NCBI RefSeq assembly: GCF_020782875.1
Contig: NZ_JAJGBN010000003.1
Span: 186,001-250,000, forward strand
DNA: 64,000 nucleotides
Reading direction: 5' to 3'
From: Allomuricauda sp. M10
GTDB taxonomy: Bacteria > Bacteroidota > Bacteroidia > Flavobacteriales > Flavobacteriaceae
Shown: piece by piece, positions 54,641 through 63,554 of the stretch
Layout: each line of letters opens with the position of its first letter
Numbering within the stretch: position 1 is the stretch's first letter
The notes under the pieces: model-generated
The model's input: only the letters and a program-made list of their open reading frames with translations
What the model was told of the DNA's origin: nothing
Database searches by the model: none
Made by a program: the position numbers and the translations under genes

Positions 54641-55897
54641 ATGTTCAATAGAGATAGATGGCAGGAAATACTGGAGGTGCTTACGAAAAATGCGTGGCGG
54701 ACAATTTTTACGGCTTTCGGGGTTTGTTGGGGAATCTTTATCCTCATTGTGTTATTGGCCGCAGGTAAGGGTCTTGAAAATGGTATCAAAAAGGATTTTG
54801 GCGATATCGCCACCAATACCATGTTCATGTGGACGCGTGCTACTACCCGAGCTTATGAAGGGTTGCCCCAGGGCAGGCGATTTGAGTTTAAGATAGATGA
54901 CGTGCAGGCCATTCGGGATAATGTACCCAACCTTCGGTTTATTTCTCCAAGGAACCAATTGGGCGGATTTGGGGGGAACAACAACGTAGTGCATGGCATT
55001 CGAACCGGTGCTTACAATGTGTATGGCGATTATCCGGAAATCATCAATCAAGATCCCATGGCGGTTACTTCGGGAAGGTTTTTGAACTACAACGACATCA
55101 ACGAGAAAAGAAAAGTGGCCATTATTGGGTTGGGGGTCCAAAATGATCTATACGATAAGGATGAAGATCCGTTGGGGACCTACATAAAAATTCAAGGCGT
55201 GAATTTTCTGGTAATCGGTACCTATAAAAAGAACAATAGCGGAGGAGGGGAAGAAGGTCAAAAGGAGATTTTTGTGCCCTTCACTTCGTTTTCCCAAGCC
55301 TTTAACAGGGGAGAAGATGTAGGTTGGATGGCCATTACGGCCAATGATGGCAGTTCCATTTCCGTGTTGAAGGATAAGATTGTGAGTGTAATGAAAGAGA
55401 GACACAAAGTGCATCCTGAAGATACCCGGGCTGTTGGTTATTTTGACCTGTACGAACAATACAATCGGGTGGAAAGCCTATTCGGTGCATTGAAGGCCGT
55501 GGCCTATATCGTGGGAATCATGGTGTTGCTTTCCGGAATTATCGGGGTCAGTAATATTATGCTGATCGTGGTGAAGGAACGTACCAAGGAAATCGGAATC
55601 CGAAGGGCTTTGGGGGAACAACCTTGGTCCATAAAAAAACAGATTTTAATGGAATCCATCTTTTTGACCCTGATTTCAGGGATGGTGGGTATCATCTTTG
55701 GATCCTTGGTCATTTTCGGGATCAATTCCCTTTTGGATAGCGTTGGTCCAGTGGATATGTTCATGAGCCCCAGTGTGAGTGTTGGGGTGGTGACAGGTGC
55801 TCTGACCATTTTAATGGTCTCTGGATTATTGGCCGGGTTTATCCCGGCGCAGAGTGCCATTCGGGTCAGGCCCATTGAAGCATTGCGAACAGAATAA
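54641..55897 (+). CDS. MacB/FtsX-type ABC transporter permease 2
   Basis: 418 residues, same layout as permease 1: helix about 20-40, periplasmic domain (about 50-280), three C-terminal helices and a coupling motif KERTKEIGIRRALGEQPWSI. It probably pairs with permease 1. Separated from the first by 21 nt and from the adaptor by 32 nt. Confidence 0.9.
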   Translation: MFNRDRWQEILEVLTKNAWRTIFTAFGVCWGIFILIVLLAAGKGLENGIKKDFGDIATNTMFMWTRATTRAYEGLPQGRRFEFKIDDVQAIRDNVPNLRFISPRNQLGGFGGNNNVVHGIRTGAYNVYGDYPEIINQDPMAVTSGRFLNYNDINEKRKVAIIGLGVQNDLYDKDEDPLGTYIKIQGVNFLVIGTYKKNNSGGGEEGQKEIFVPFTSFSQAFNRGEDVGWMAITANDGSSISVLKDKIVSVMKERHKVHPEDTRAVGYFDLYEQYNRVESLFGALKAVAYIVGIMVLLSGIIGVSNIMLIVVKERTKEIGIRRALGEQPWSIKKQILMESIFLTLISGMVGIIFGSLVIFGINSLLDSVGPVDMFMSPSVSVGVVTGALTILMVSGLLAGFIPAQSAIRVRPIEALRTE

Positions 55898-55929
55898 ATA
55901 GAAATCAATCAAAATAATAGCATACAAAA

Positions 55930-57030
55930 ATGAAAAAGTCGGTAACCATTGCCATCCTGTTGCTCATCGTGATCGTGTTCGGTGGCTCCATGTATTATCT
56001 CTATCAGAAAAATGCGGAGGACCCGATAATCTATGAGACCGAAACACCATCCACACAGACCATTGTAAAAAAAGCAGTGGCCACAGGCAGTATTCTTCCT
56101 TTGGAAGAAGTATTGATCAAACCCAACATTTCTGGGGTGATAGAGGAAATATTTGTGGAAGGTGGGGATTTTGTTAAATCTGGCGATTTGTTGGCCAAGA
56201 TCAAAGTCGTTCCCAACCTTTCGGCACTTAACGATGCCAAGAACGCCATTGATGAAGCCAAGATCAATCTTGATGACCAAATGCGAAATCTGGAGCGTCA
56301 AACCACACTATTTGGTAAGGGAGTCATCTCCAAAACTGATATGGAGCGTGCCCAGGTCACATATGATCAGGCCAAACAAGCCTATGCGGCCGCCAATAAA
56401 AGATATGATATCGTGAAAACGGGAACCACCAGTGGTTTTAGCAATGCAGCCAATACCATGATCAGGGCCACCGTGAGTGGAATGGTTTTGGAGGTGCCTG
56501 TAGAAGTGGGTAACCAGGTCATAGAGAGCAACAATTTTAATGAAGGGACCACCATTGCCGCCATCGCCGATGTGAACAAAATGATCTTTGAGGGCAAGGT
56601 GGATGAATCTGAAGTAGGCCGAATCAAAGAAGACCTTCCGTTGGAAATTACGGTTGGTGCCATTGAAAATAAAGTATTTGATGCCGTTCTGGATTACATC
56701 GCCCCAAAAGGAAAAGAGGAAAATGGGGCCATTCAGTTCGAGATCAAAGGGTCCTTGAAAAAACAGGACACTACTTTCATTAGGGCCGGGCTTAGTGCCA
56801 ATGCCTCTATTATTTTAGCCCGTGCCGATAGTGTGTTGGCCGTTAAAGAAGCCTTGGTTCAGTTTGATGGGGACACCAAAAAACCATTCGTGGAAGTGGA
56901 AACTGCCAACCAACAATTTGAACGTCGCGATGTGAAATTAGGGGTCAGTGACGGCATCTTTGTGGAGATCAAATCGGGTCTGGCAGCTACGGATAAGATA
57001 AAAGTTTGGAACGCAATCGCAGAAGAATAG
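55930..57030 (+). CDS. periplasmic adaptor (MacA/HlyD family) 1
   Basis: 366 residues. Signal anchor (about 5-23), a lipoyl/barrel-sandwich domain split around a short coiled-coil hairpin (about 110-160: ERQTTLFGKGVISKTDMERA), and a beta-barrel and membrane-proximal domain at the C-terminus. It connects the inner-membrane permease to an outer-membrane TolC channel. Very similar in layout to the second adaptor at 60.4 kb; the two look like a duplicated pair. Confidence 0.9.
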   Translation: MKKSVTIAILLLIVIVFGGSMYYLYQKNAEDPIIYETETPSTQTIVKKAVATGSILPLEEVLIKPNISGVIEEIFVEGGDFVKSGDLLAKIKVVPNLSALNDAKNAIDEAKINLDDQMRNLERQTTLFGKGVISKTDMERAQVTYDQAKQAYAAANKRYDIVKTGTTSGFSNAANTMIRATVSGMVLEVPVEVGNQVIESNNFNEGTTIAAIADVNKMIFEGKVDESEVGRIKEDLPLEITVGAIENKVFDAVLDYIAPKGKEENGAIQFEIKGSLKKQDTTFIRAGLSANASIILARADSVLAVKEALVQFDGDTKKPFVEVETANQQFERRDVKLGVSDGIFVEIKSGLAATDKIKVWNAIAEE

Positions 57031-57138
57031 GCCTCCAATCAATCATTTAACAAAAAATTTAAATAAATGCTGTAACAATTTAACAACTTGTAGGTCTAAC
57101 AAGCAAGAGGTTAAAAAAGATAGCTAACATAACCAATC

Positions 57139-57840
57139 ATGATAGAAATCAAAGATCTTCATAAGTCCTATAAAATGGGCAGCAACTCCCTTCATGTATT
57201 AAAGGGAATCAATTTTAAAGTAGAAGAAGGGGAGCTAGTGGCCATTATGGGATCTTCGGGATCGGGTAAATCCACCTTGTTGAACATTTTGGGCATGTTG
57301 GATGGTGCTGATACAGGGGAGTATACCTTGGATGGGGTGCCTATCAAAGATCTTAGCGAAACCAAAGCAGCCCAATACAGGAACAAGTTTCTGGGCTTCA
57401 TCTTTCAATCCTTCAACCTGATCAATTACAAAAGTGCCTTGGAGAATGTGGCGCTTCCCCTGTACTATCAAAAAGTACCAAGGAAGGAACGTCAGGAAAA
57501 GGCTATGCAGTATTTGGACAGGGTAGGTCTAAAACCTTGGGCAAGCCATCATCCATCGGAACTTTCTGGTGGGCAAAAGCAAAGGGTGGCCATTGCCAGG
57601 GCCATGGCAGCGGAACCCAAAGTGCTCTTGGCGGATGAGCCAACGGGAGCCTTGGACAGTAAAACTTCTTATGAGGTCATGGACCTGATCCAAAAAATCA
57701 ACGATGAAGGCAATACCATTTTAGTGGTGACCCACGAAGAGGATATTGCGCATATGTGCAAACGCATTGTTCACCTTAAGGACGGTGTAATCGTGGAGGA
57801 TAAAAAAATTGAACAAGTAAGAGCTGGGCAATATGTTTGA
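57139..57840 (+). CDS. ABC transporter ATP-binding protein (MacB/LolD type)
   Basis: 233 residues. Walker A GSSGSGKST (about 38-46), Q-loop, signature LSGGQKQRVAIARA (about 141-154), Walker B VLLADEPTG (about 160-168) and the H-loop VVTHE. All catalytic elements are intact. It is the only ATPase in the eight-gene cluster and so probably energises all four permeases. Its last 8 nt overlap the start of the next permease. Confidence 0.95.
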   Translation: MIEIKDLHKSYKMGSNSLHVLKGINFKVEEGELVAIMGSSGSGKSTLLNILGMLDGADTGEYTLDGVPIKDLSETKAAQYRNKFLGFIFQSFNLINYKSALENVALPLYYQKVPRKERQEKAMQYLDRVGLKPWASHHPSELSGGQKQRVAIARAMAAEPKVLLADEPTGALDSKTSYEVMDLIQKINDEGNTILVVTHEEDIAHMCKRIVHLKDGVIVEDKKIEQVRAGQYV

Positions 57841-59062
57841 TCGCGACGTTTGGCAGGAAATTTTCAACACGATTAAGACGAACAAACTTCGGACCTTTTT
57901 AACGGGGTTTTCCGTAGGATGGGCCATCTTTATCTTGGTGATGTTGTTGGCTTCGGTCAACGGTATGCAGAACGGTTTTTACAATCAGTTCAATGATGAT
58001 GCCACCAATTCCATCTTTGTCCGCTCCGGCACCACTTCCAAAGCCTATGGCGGATTTGAAGCTGGCAGAAGGATCCAGTTCAAGAACGACGATATTGAAT
58101 ATATCAAAAGAAGCTTTCCTGACGATATTGAATACATCAGCGCCCGATATTATGCCAATGGTACGGCCAGATACAAAAGTGAAACAGGGTCCTATTCTGT
58201 ACAGGCCGTGTTGCCAAATGATCAGATCATTGAAAAAACGTTGGTTATGGCCGGAAGGTATATCAACGAGGCCGATCAGGTTAACAAAGCAAAAGTGGCT
58301 GTAATTGGTAGGAAAGTTGCCGAGGATCTGTTCAAAAAAGAAGACCCGCTAGGGAATTTTGTAGAAATCAACGGATTGCCGTTTAGGGTTGTAGGTATTT
58401 TTACGGATGATGGGGATGACAATGCGGAACGAAGGATACATGCCCCATTGGGCACCTATCAGCGTATCTACGGGAATACCAATGACATTAATACCATTGC
58501 CCTTACCTATAACCCAGAATACGATTTGACCAAGGCCCTCGAATTTTCAGGACGATTGGAGGATTTGATGAAAAGAAGGCACAAAGTAGATCCTGAGGAT
58601 CAATCTGGACTCAATGTTTGGAACTATGCGGAAGCTTTTGACAATATCAGCAGTTTTACTGCAGTATTGAATGGAGTGGGTATCGGTGTTGCCTTTTTGA
58701 TATTGATATCCGGTATCGTGGGAATCGGTAACATTATGGTCTTCACGATCAAGGAACGGACCAAGGAAATTGGAGTGCGTAAAGCGTTGGGGGCAAGACC
58801 TAGGCAAATAATAAATCTAGTGCTCTTGGAATCTGTTTTCATCACTGCCATTTCCGGATTTGTAGGGTTATTGATTGCATGGTTGATACTGGCGGCACTG
58901 GGTCCTATGTTCCAGACGCCTGCCTTTAGCAATCCATCGGTAAGTGCCTCTACAGTAATTACCGCCACCATCATATTGATCATTGCTGGGGTATTGGCCG
59001 GCCTGTTACCGGCCATGAAGGCAGCAAATGTTAAACCTATTGTAGCACTAAGCGATAAATAA
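57833..59062 (+). CDS. MacB/FtsX-type ABC transporter permease 3
   Basis: 409 residues, same family as permeases 1 and 2 (begins MFDRDVWQEIFNTIKTNKL). Periplasmic domain then three helices, with KERTKEIGVRKALGARPRQI at the coupling region. Overlaps the ATPase gene by 8 nt, so the two are translationally coupled. Confidence 0.9.
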   Translation: MFDRDVWQEIFNTIKTNKLRTFLTGFSVGWAIFILVMLLASVNGMQNGFYNQFNDDATNSIFVRSGTTSKAYGGFEAGRRIQFKNDDIEYIKRSFPDDIEYISARYYANGTARYKSETGSYSVQAVLPNDQIIEKTLVMAGRYINEADQVNKAKVAVIGRKVAEDLFKKEDPLGNFVEINGLPFRVVGIFTDDGDDNAERRIHAPLGTYQRIYGNTNDINTIALTYNPEYDLTKALEFSGRLEDLMKRRHKVDPEDQSGLNVWNYAEAFDNISSFTAVLNGVGIGVAFLILISGIVGIGNIMVFTIKERTKEIGVRKALGARPRQIINLVLLESVFITAISGFVGLLIAWLILAALGPMFQTPAFSNPSVSASTVITATIILIIAGVLAGLLPAMKAANVKPIVALSDK

Positions 59063-59063
59063 T

Positions 59064-60320
59064 ATGTGGGTATTCGACAGGGACTTATGGATTGAGATTT
59101 TTCACACATTGGGCAAGAACATGTTCCGTACTTTCTTGACCATGCTGGGTGTGATTTTCGCCATGGTCATATTGGTACTATTGCTGGGTTCTGCCAATGG
59201 TATGAGTAACGGTTTCAATAAGATTTTTGCCGGAACGGCTTCCAATAGTTTGTTTGTTTGGGGGCAACAGACCTCCATGCCCTACAAAGGGTTTGAAAGG
59301 GGGCGTAGGATCCGCTATAAAATTGAGGATGCCGATATTCTGAAAAAACAGATTCCTGAAATTGAAGTATTGGCGCCCAGGATTGAATTGGCAAGCCACA
59401 GGGGAACGGTAACCGTTTATAGAAATGGCCAGACCAGTGGTTCATCCGTTTATGGGGATTACCCGGAAATTGATAACATCACCAAAAAGAAACTGGTTGA
59501 AGGTCGATTTTTGAACCAGACCGATATGGACCAATCCAAAAAGGTCTGTGTTATCGGTGAGGAAACTTACAAACTATTGTTTGATAAGGGAGAAAATGCC
59601 ATTGGTGAAGATATTCGGATCAACGGAGTATATTTTTCTGTTGTAGGTATTTACAAACCCAATAACAACATCAACATTGATGGGGAGAATGCCGTGTTCA
59701 TCCCGTTTGCCACCTTTCAAAAAGCATTCAATTCTGGAGATTTAATGGGATGGATGGCCATTGCAGTAAAGGAAAATACACCTGTTCCAGTGGTAGAAAA
59801 CCAGATCAAGGATATTTTAAAGGCCAAATATGACATACATCCTGATGACGAACGTGCCATAGGAAGTTTTGATATGTCAGAGATCTTTAACAACATTACC
59901 GCCTTTACCACGGTGCTTCAAGGATTCTCCTTTTTCATAGGCATTTTTACCTTGCTCGCAGGGGTTATCGCCATCAGTAATATTTTATTGATTACGGTAA
60001 AGGAAAGGACCAAAGAGATTGGAGTACGGAGAGCATTGGGAGCCACTCCAAAAATCGTGAAACGACAAATTGTGGTGGAAGCCATTGTATTGACCACATT
60101 TGCGGGTCTGGTTGGTTTTGCCATTTCCGTTGGAATTTTATCCATAATGGATTCCATGTGGGGCAGTGGGGACGATTTCCCTTTCGTGAAGCCCATGATC
60201 AGTGTACCACAGTTTTTGGTCTCCTTTATATTGATGGTCGGACTGAGTGTTTTGATCGGATTGATTCCGGCAAACCGCGCAGTAAGGGTAAGGCCAATTG
60301 AAGCTTTAAGAGAAGAATAA
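59064..60320 (+). CDS. MacB/FtsX-type ABC transporter permease 4
   Basis: 418 residues, same architecture (MWVFDRDLWIEIFHTLGKNM at the start, KERTKEIGVRRALGATPKIV before the last helices). Follows permease 3 by 1 nt. Confidence 0.9.
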   Translation: MWVFDRDLWIEIFHTLGKNMFRTFLTMLGVIFAMVILVLLLGSANGMSNGFNKIFAGTASNSLFVWGQQTSMPYKGFERGRRIRYKIEDADILKKQIPEIEVLAPRIELASHRGTVTVYRNGQTSGSSVYGDYPEIDNITKKKLVEGRFLNQTDMDQSKKVCVIGEETYKLLFDKGENAIGEDIRINGVYFSVVGIYKPNNNINIDGENAVFIPFATFQKAFNSGDLMGWMAIAVKENTPVPVVENQIKDILKAKYDIHPDDERAIGSFDMSEIFNNITAFTTVLQGFSFFIGIFTLLAGVIAISNILLITVKERTKEIGVRRALGATPKIVKRQIVVEAIVLTTFAGLVGFAISVGILSIMDSMWGSGDDFPFVKPMISVPQFLVSFILMVGLSVLIGLIPANRAVRVRPIEALREE

Positions 60321-60355
60321 TCAACACAAATAAATAACGAATCAAATAAACGATA

Positions 60356-61468
60356 ATGAACAAGTATGTAAAGTACGGATTGATAGGGGTAGCGGTCATT
60401 GGGATTTTGGCTGCCATGGTATACTTTCTAAAACAGAACAGTACACCCGTTGAACTCTACAAGACCGAAACCGCCACCCGCAAGGATATTGTGAACAAGG
60501 TAATTGTTACGGGAAAGGTCATTCCAGAAGACGAGATCAATATCAAACCCCAAATATCCGGAATCATAGACAAGATCATTTTGGAAGAAGGGGTAAAAGT
60601 TAAGGCCGGAGACCTTATCGCGGTAATCAAAGTTGTTCCAAACGAGCAGTCCTTGAACCAAGCGGCCGGTAGGGTACGCAATGCCGAATTGGCCTTAAAC
60701 AATGCCAAAATTGAATATGACAGGAACAAAGTATTGTTCGATAAAGGGGTGATTTCCAGTCAAGATTTCAACACCTTGAAATTGACCTATGATCAAGCCA
60801 CCCAAGAGTTGAAAAATGCCCAGGCCGATTACCAAATCATTAGAAAAGGATCTGCCGGTGGATCGGTTAGCGCCAACACCAATATCAGGGCCACCGTTTC
60901 CGGAACCATTTTGGAAATTCCGGTGAAAGAAGGAGACCAGGTGATCCAAAGTAACAACTTTAACGATGGTACCACCATTGCCACCATTGCCGATATGGGT
61001 AAAATGATCTTCGAAGGGGAAGTAGATGAAGCCGAGGTAGGAAAATTACATGTAGGTATGCCTTTGGAAATTAGTCTGGGAGCTTTGGAGGAGCAAAAGT
61101 TTGAGGCCAAGTTGAAGTTCATCGCACCTAAAGGTGTGGAAGAGGAAGGAGCCGTACAGTTTAAGATTGAGGGCGATTTGGCTTTGACCGATACTACTTC
61201 TTATGTCCGTGCAGGGTACAGTGCCAATGCTTCCATTGTTTTGGAAGAGAAGAAGGATGTGCTGTCCATTAAAGAAGCTTTGCTACAGTTCGATAAGGAT
61301 ACGGAAAAACCTTATGTTGAAGTAGAAACAGGTGAGAACAAGTTCGAAAGAAAAGACCTGGAGTTGGGTGTAAGTGATGGTATCGATGTGGAAGTGGTTT
61401 CCGGAATCGATGAAAATTCCAAGATCAAGGTTTGGAACAAGCTGGAGAAAAAATCCGAGGATAACTAA
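60356..61468 (+). CDS. periplasmic adaptor (MacA/HlyD family) 2
   Basis: 370 residues with a signal anchor (about 7-25), barrel-sandwich domain, coiled-coil hairpin (about 105-165, DRNKVLFDKGVISSQDFNTL) and a barrel domain. Close counterpart of adaptor 1: both contain VTGKVIPEDEI/ATGSILPLEEV and the IRATVSGT/MVLE strands around the hairpin. Next to the TolC gene. Confidence 0.9.
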   Translation: MNKYVKYGLIGVAVIGILAAMVYFLKQNSTPVELYKTETATRKDIVNKVIVTGKVIPEDEINIKPQISGIIDKIILEEGVKVKAGDLIAVIKVVPNEQSLNQAAGRVRNAELALNNAKIEYDRNKVLFDKGVISSQDFNTLKLTYDQATQELKNAQADYQIIRKGSAGGSVSANTNIRATVSGTILEIPVKEGDQVIQSNNFNDGTTIATIADMGKMIFEGEVDEAEVGKLHVGMPLEISLGALEEQKFEAKLKFIAPKGVEEEGAVQFKIEGDLALTDTTSYVRAGYSANASIVLEEKKDVLSIKEALLQFDKDTEKPYVEVETGENKFERKDLELGVSDGIDVEVVSGIDENSKIKVWNKLEKKSEDN

Positions 61469-61510
61469 TAACAGCTGACCAATAATTAAGAACCAAAAAT
61501 CAAAAAACGA

Positions 61511-62860
61511 ATGAAAAATAGCATAACGATACTCCTACTGTTGTTCACGGTCTCCGTGTCCACGGCGCAAATGCGCAAATGGACGCTTCAGGAATGTGTG
61601 GAATATGCAGTGGAACACAATTTGACCATACAGCAGTTTGAATTGGATCTGGAAAATGTCAAAATCGATAAGTCGGATGCTCTCGGTGACCTGCTTCCAA
61701 ACTTGAACGGTTCAACTTCGGTATCAAGTAACACCGGTTTCTCCATTAACCCAACGAACAACTTGCCAACGAACAGTACTGCGTTCAACGTAAATGCAAG
61801 TATTAGCTCCAATGTGACCTTATTCAACGGGTTAAGAAATATTCATCAATTGAATCGGGCCAAAATGAGTGCCATTTCCAGCCAATATCGATTGGATAAC
61901 CTAAAGGATGATATCCGTTTGAATGTAGCCAATGCCTATTTGTTGGTGTTATCAGGAAAGGAACAATTGAAGACTTTTAGGGCACAGTATGCTGTTACGG
62001 AGCAAGATTTGAAAAAGACCAGGGAACTGGTTGCATCAGGGGTTTTGCCACAGGGCGATCTGTTGGAAATTGAGGCAACTGCCGCCAATCAGGAACAACA
62101 AATCGTGAACGGTGAGGGCAATGTGTTGATAGCCCGTGTAAACTTGGCCCAATTGCTGCAACTTACGGATTATGAAAACTTTGATATAGCCGAGGAAGAG
62201 TTTGCCATTCCACCATCCGATATTTTGAAAAACTCTGCCAAAGTGATTTTTGATAAGGCCTTGACCTTTAGAAATGACATCAAATTTTCTGAATCAAACG
62301 TGCAATTGGCGGAACAGGATCTAAAGATTGCCAAGGGAGCTTATTTGCCTACCCTGGGAGCTTTCTTCCAATATGGTAGCCGTTATTCCGATGTTACCCA
62401 AATTCCTGATGGTAATGGTGGTGTATATACACCAAATTTTACCGATCAGTTGTGGATTTTTGATGGTATCAGCTACGGAGCACAATTGAACGTTCCCATA
62501 TTTAACGGATGGAGCACTCGTAACAATGTGAAACGTTCCCAGATCAGTTTGGAAAAAGCAAAAGTGCAGTTCGAACAGGATAAATTGGCTTTGGAGAATA
62601 CCATTCAACAGGCCTATGTAGATGTAAGTACTTTTGAAAAAGCCTATGAGGCTGCTCTGAAGTCTTTGGAAGCCCGCACGCTGGCTTACGATTATGCCAA
62701 GGAGCGTTATGACAATGGGTTGATGAACGCCTTTGACTTTAGTCAAGCCCAGGCTAGGGTAGACAATGCGAAGGCAGATGTGATCCGTACCAAGTACGAT
62801 TATATTTTCCGACTTAAAATATTGGAGTTCTACTTTGGTTTGCCCATTTCATTAAACTAG
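61511..62860 (+). CDS. TolC-family outer-membrane efflux channel
   Basis: 449 residues. Signal peptide to about 20 (VSVSTAQ). It has two outer-membrane-efflux-protein repeats (about 30-215 and 245-440) of alternating helices; LQECVEYAVEHNLTIQ starts the first repeat and VKRSQISLEKAKVQFEQDK lies in the second. Forms the outer-membrane tunnel for the adaptors upstream. Last gene of the efflux operon. Confidence 0.93.
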   Translation: MKNSITILLLLFTVSVSTAQMRKWTLQECVEYAVEHNLTIQQFELDLENVKIDKSDALGDLLPNLNGSTSVSSNTGFSINPTNNLPTNSTAFNVNASISSNVTLFNGLRNIHQLNRAKMSAISSQYRLDNLKDDIRLNVANAYLLVLSGKEQLKTFRAQYAVTEQDLKKTRELVASGVLPQGDLLEIEATAANQEQQIVNGEGNVLIARVNLAQLLQLTDYENFDIAEEEFAIPPSDILKNSAKVIFDKALTFRNDIKFSESNVQLAEQDLKIAKGAYLPTLGAFFQYGSRYSDVTQIPDGNGGVYTPNFTDQLWIFDGISYGAQLNVPIFNGWSTRNNVKRSQISLEKAKVQFEQDKLALENTIQQAYVDVSTFEKAYEAALKSLEARTLAYDYAKERYDNGLMNAFDFSQAQARVDNAKADVIRTKYDYIFRLKILEFYFGLPISLN

Positions 62861-62868
62861 TATCTTTG
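62839..62868 (+). promoter_or_regulatory. Bacteroidota-type promoter of tsaB
   Basis: TTTG 62839-62842, 18-nt spacer, TATCTTTG 62861-62868: exact consensus. The −33 element lies inside the TolC gene. Transcription would start near 62874, 3 nt before the ATG at 62877. Confidence 0.65.
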
Positions 62869-62876
62869 TGGCCGCT

Positions 62877-63554
62877 ATGGCCATCATACTAAACTTAGAA
62901 ACAGCTACCACCAATTGCTCCGTAAGTGTCTCCAAAGGCAATGAAATCCTTTGTCTAAAAGAGGACAATGCAGCAGATTATTCGCACTCGGAACAATTGC
63001 ACATTTTTATCAAAGAAGCCTTGCAAGAGGCTTCTTTGTCATTTTCAGACCTAGAAGCCGTTGCCATCAGTAAAGGCCCTGGTTCCTATACTGGTCTTCG
63101 AATTGGAGTTTCTGCAGCTAAGGGACTTTGCTTTTCCTTGGATTTGCCTTTAATTTCCATCCCCACTTTGGAAAGTATGGCCCATCAGATTAGCTTGAAG
63201 GAAGGGGAGGTTGTCATTCCTGTTTTGGATGCCAGAAGAATGGAGGTGTATTCCTGCGTGTTTGACCATCAATACCAAGAGATCCGGGAAACCCGTGCCG
63301 AAATCATTGATGAGAATTCTTTTGGGGATTATGCCTCGTTTTCCAAAGTGCATGTTGTGGGTAGTGGTGCGGAAAAGTGCAAGCCGATCCTGCAGGCTCC
63401 TAACTTCAATTTTTATACCACTGTGGTGCCTTCTGCAAAGCAAATGGCTATACTGGCCCATCAAAAATTCCAAAAAGCGGAATTTGAGGATGTGGCTTAT
63501 TTTGAACCCTATTATTTAAAGGATTTTGTCCTTCAGACAAAAAAGAATACCTAA
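62877..63554 (+). CDS. tsaB: tRNA threonylcarbamoyladenosine biosynthesis protein TsaB
   Basis: 225 residues from ATG 62877 (MAIILNLETATTNCSVSV). An in-frame GTG at 62868 is the last base of the −7 element, so it cannot be the start if that promoter is used. TsaB has the ASKHA fold and partners TsaD and TsaE in making t6A37 in tRNAs reading ANN codons. Visible: the N-terminal LNLETATTNCSVSV, HSEQLHIFIKEAL with the dimer contact region, and SKGPGSYTGLRIGVSAAKGL. Its stop overlaps the convergent mscS stop. Confidence 0.94.
   Translation: MAIILNLETATTNCSVSVSKGNEILCLKEDNAADYSHSEQLHIFIKEALQEASLSFSDLEAVAISKGPGSYTGLRIGVSAAKGLCFSLDLPLISIPTLESMAHQISLKEGEVVIPVLDARRMEVYSCVFDHQYQEIRETRAEIIDENSFGDYASFSKVHVVGSGAEKCKPILQAPNFNFYTTVVPSAKQMAILAHQKFQKAEFEDVAYFEPYYLKDFVLQTKKNT

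Noticed and set aside
57031..57138. Possible promoter or regulatory RNA in the gap before the ABC ATPase
   Set aside because: The 108 nt are AT-rich but contain no TAnnTTTG element or stable hairpin that I can find.
53375..60320. Repeated permease and adaptor genes as a sign of transposition
   Set aside because: No inverted repeats, transposase or target duplications flank the modules; ordinary duplication explains them.
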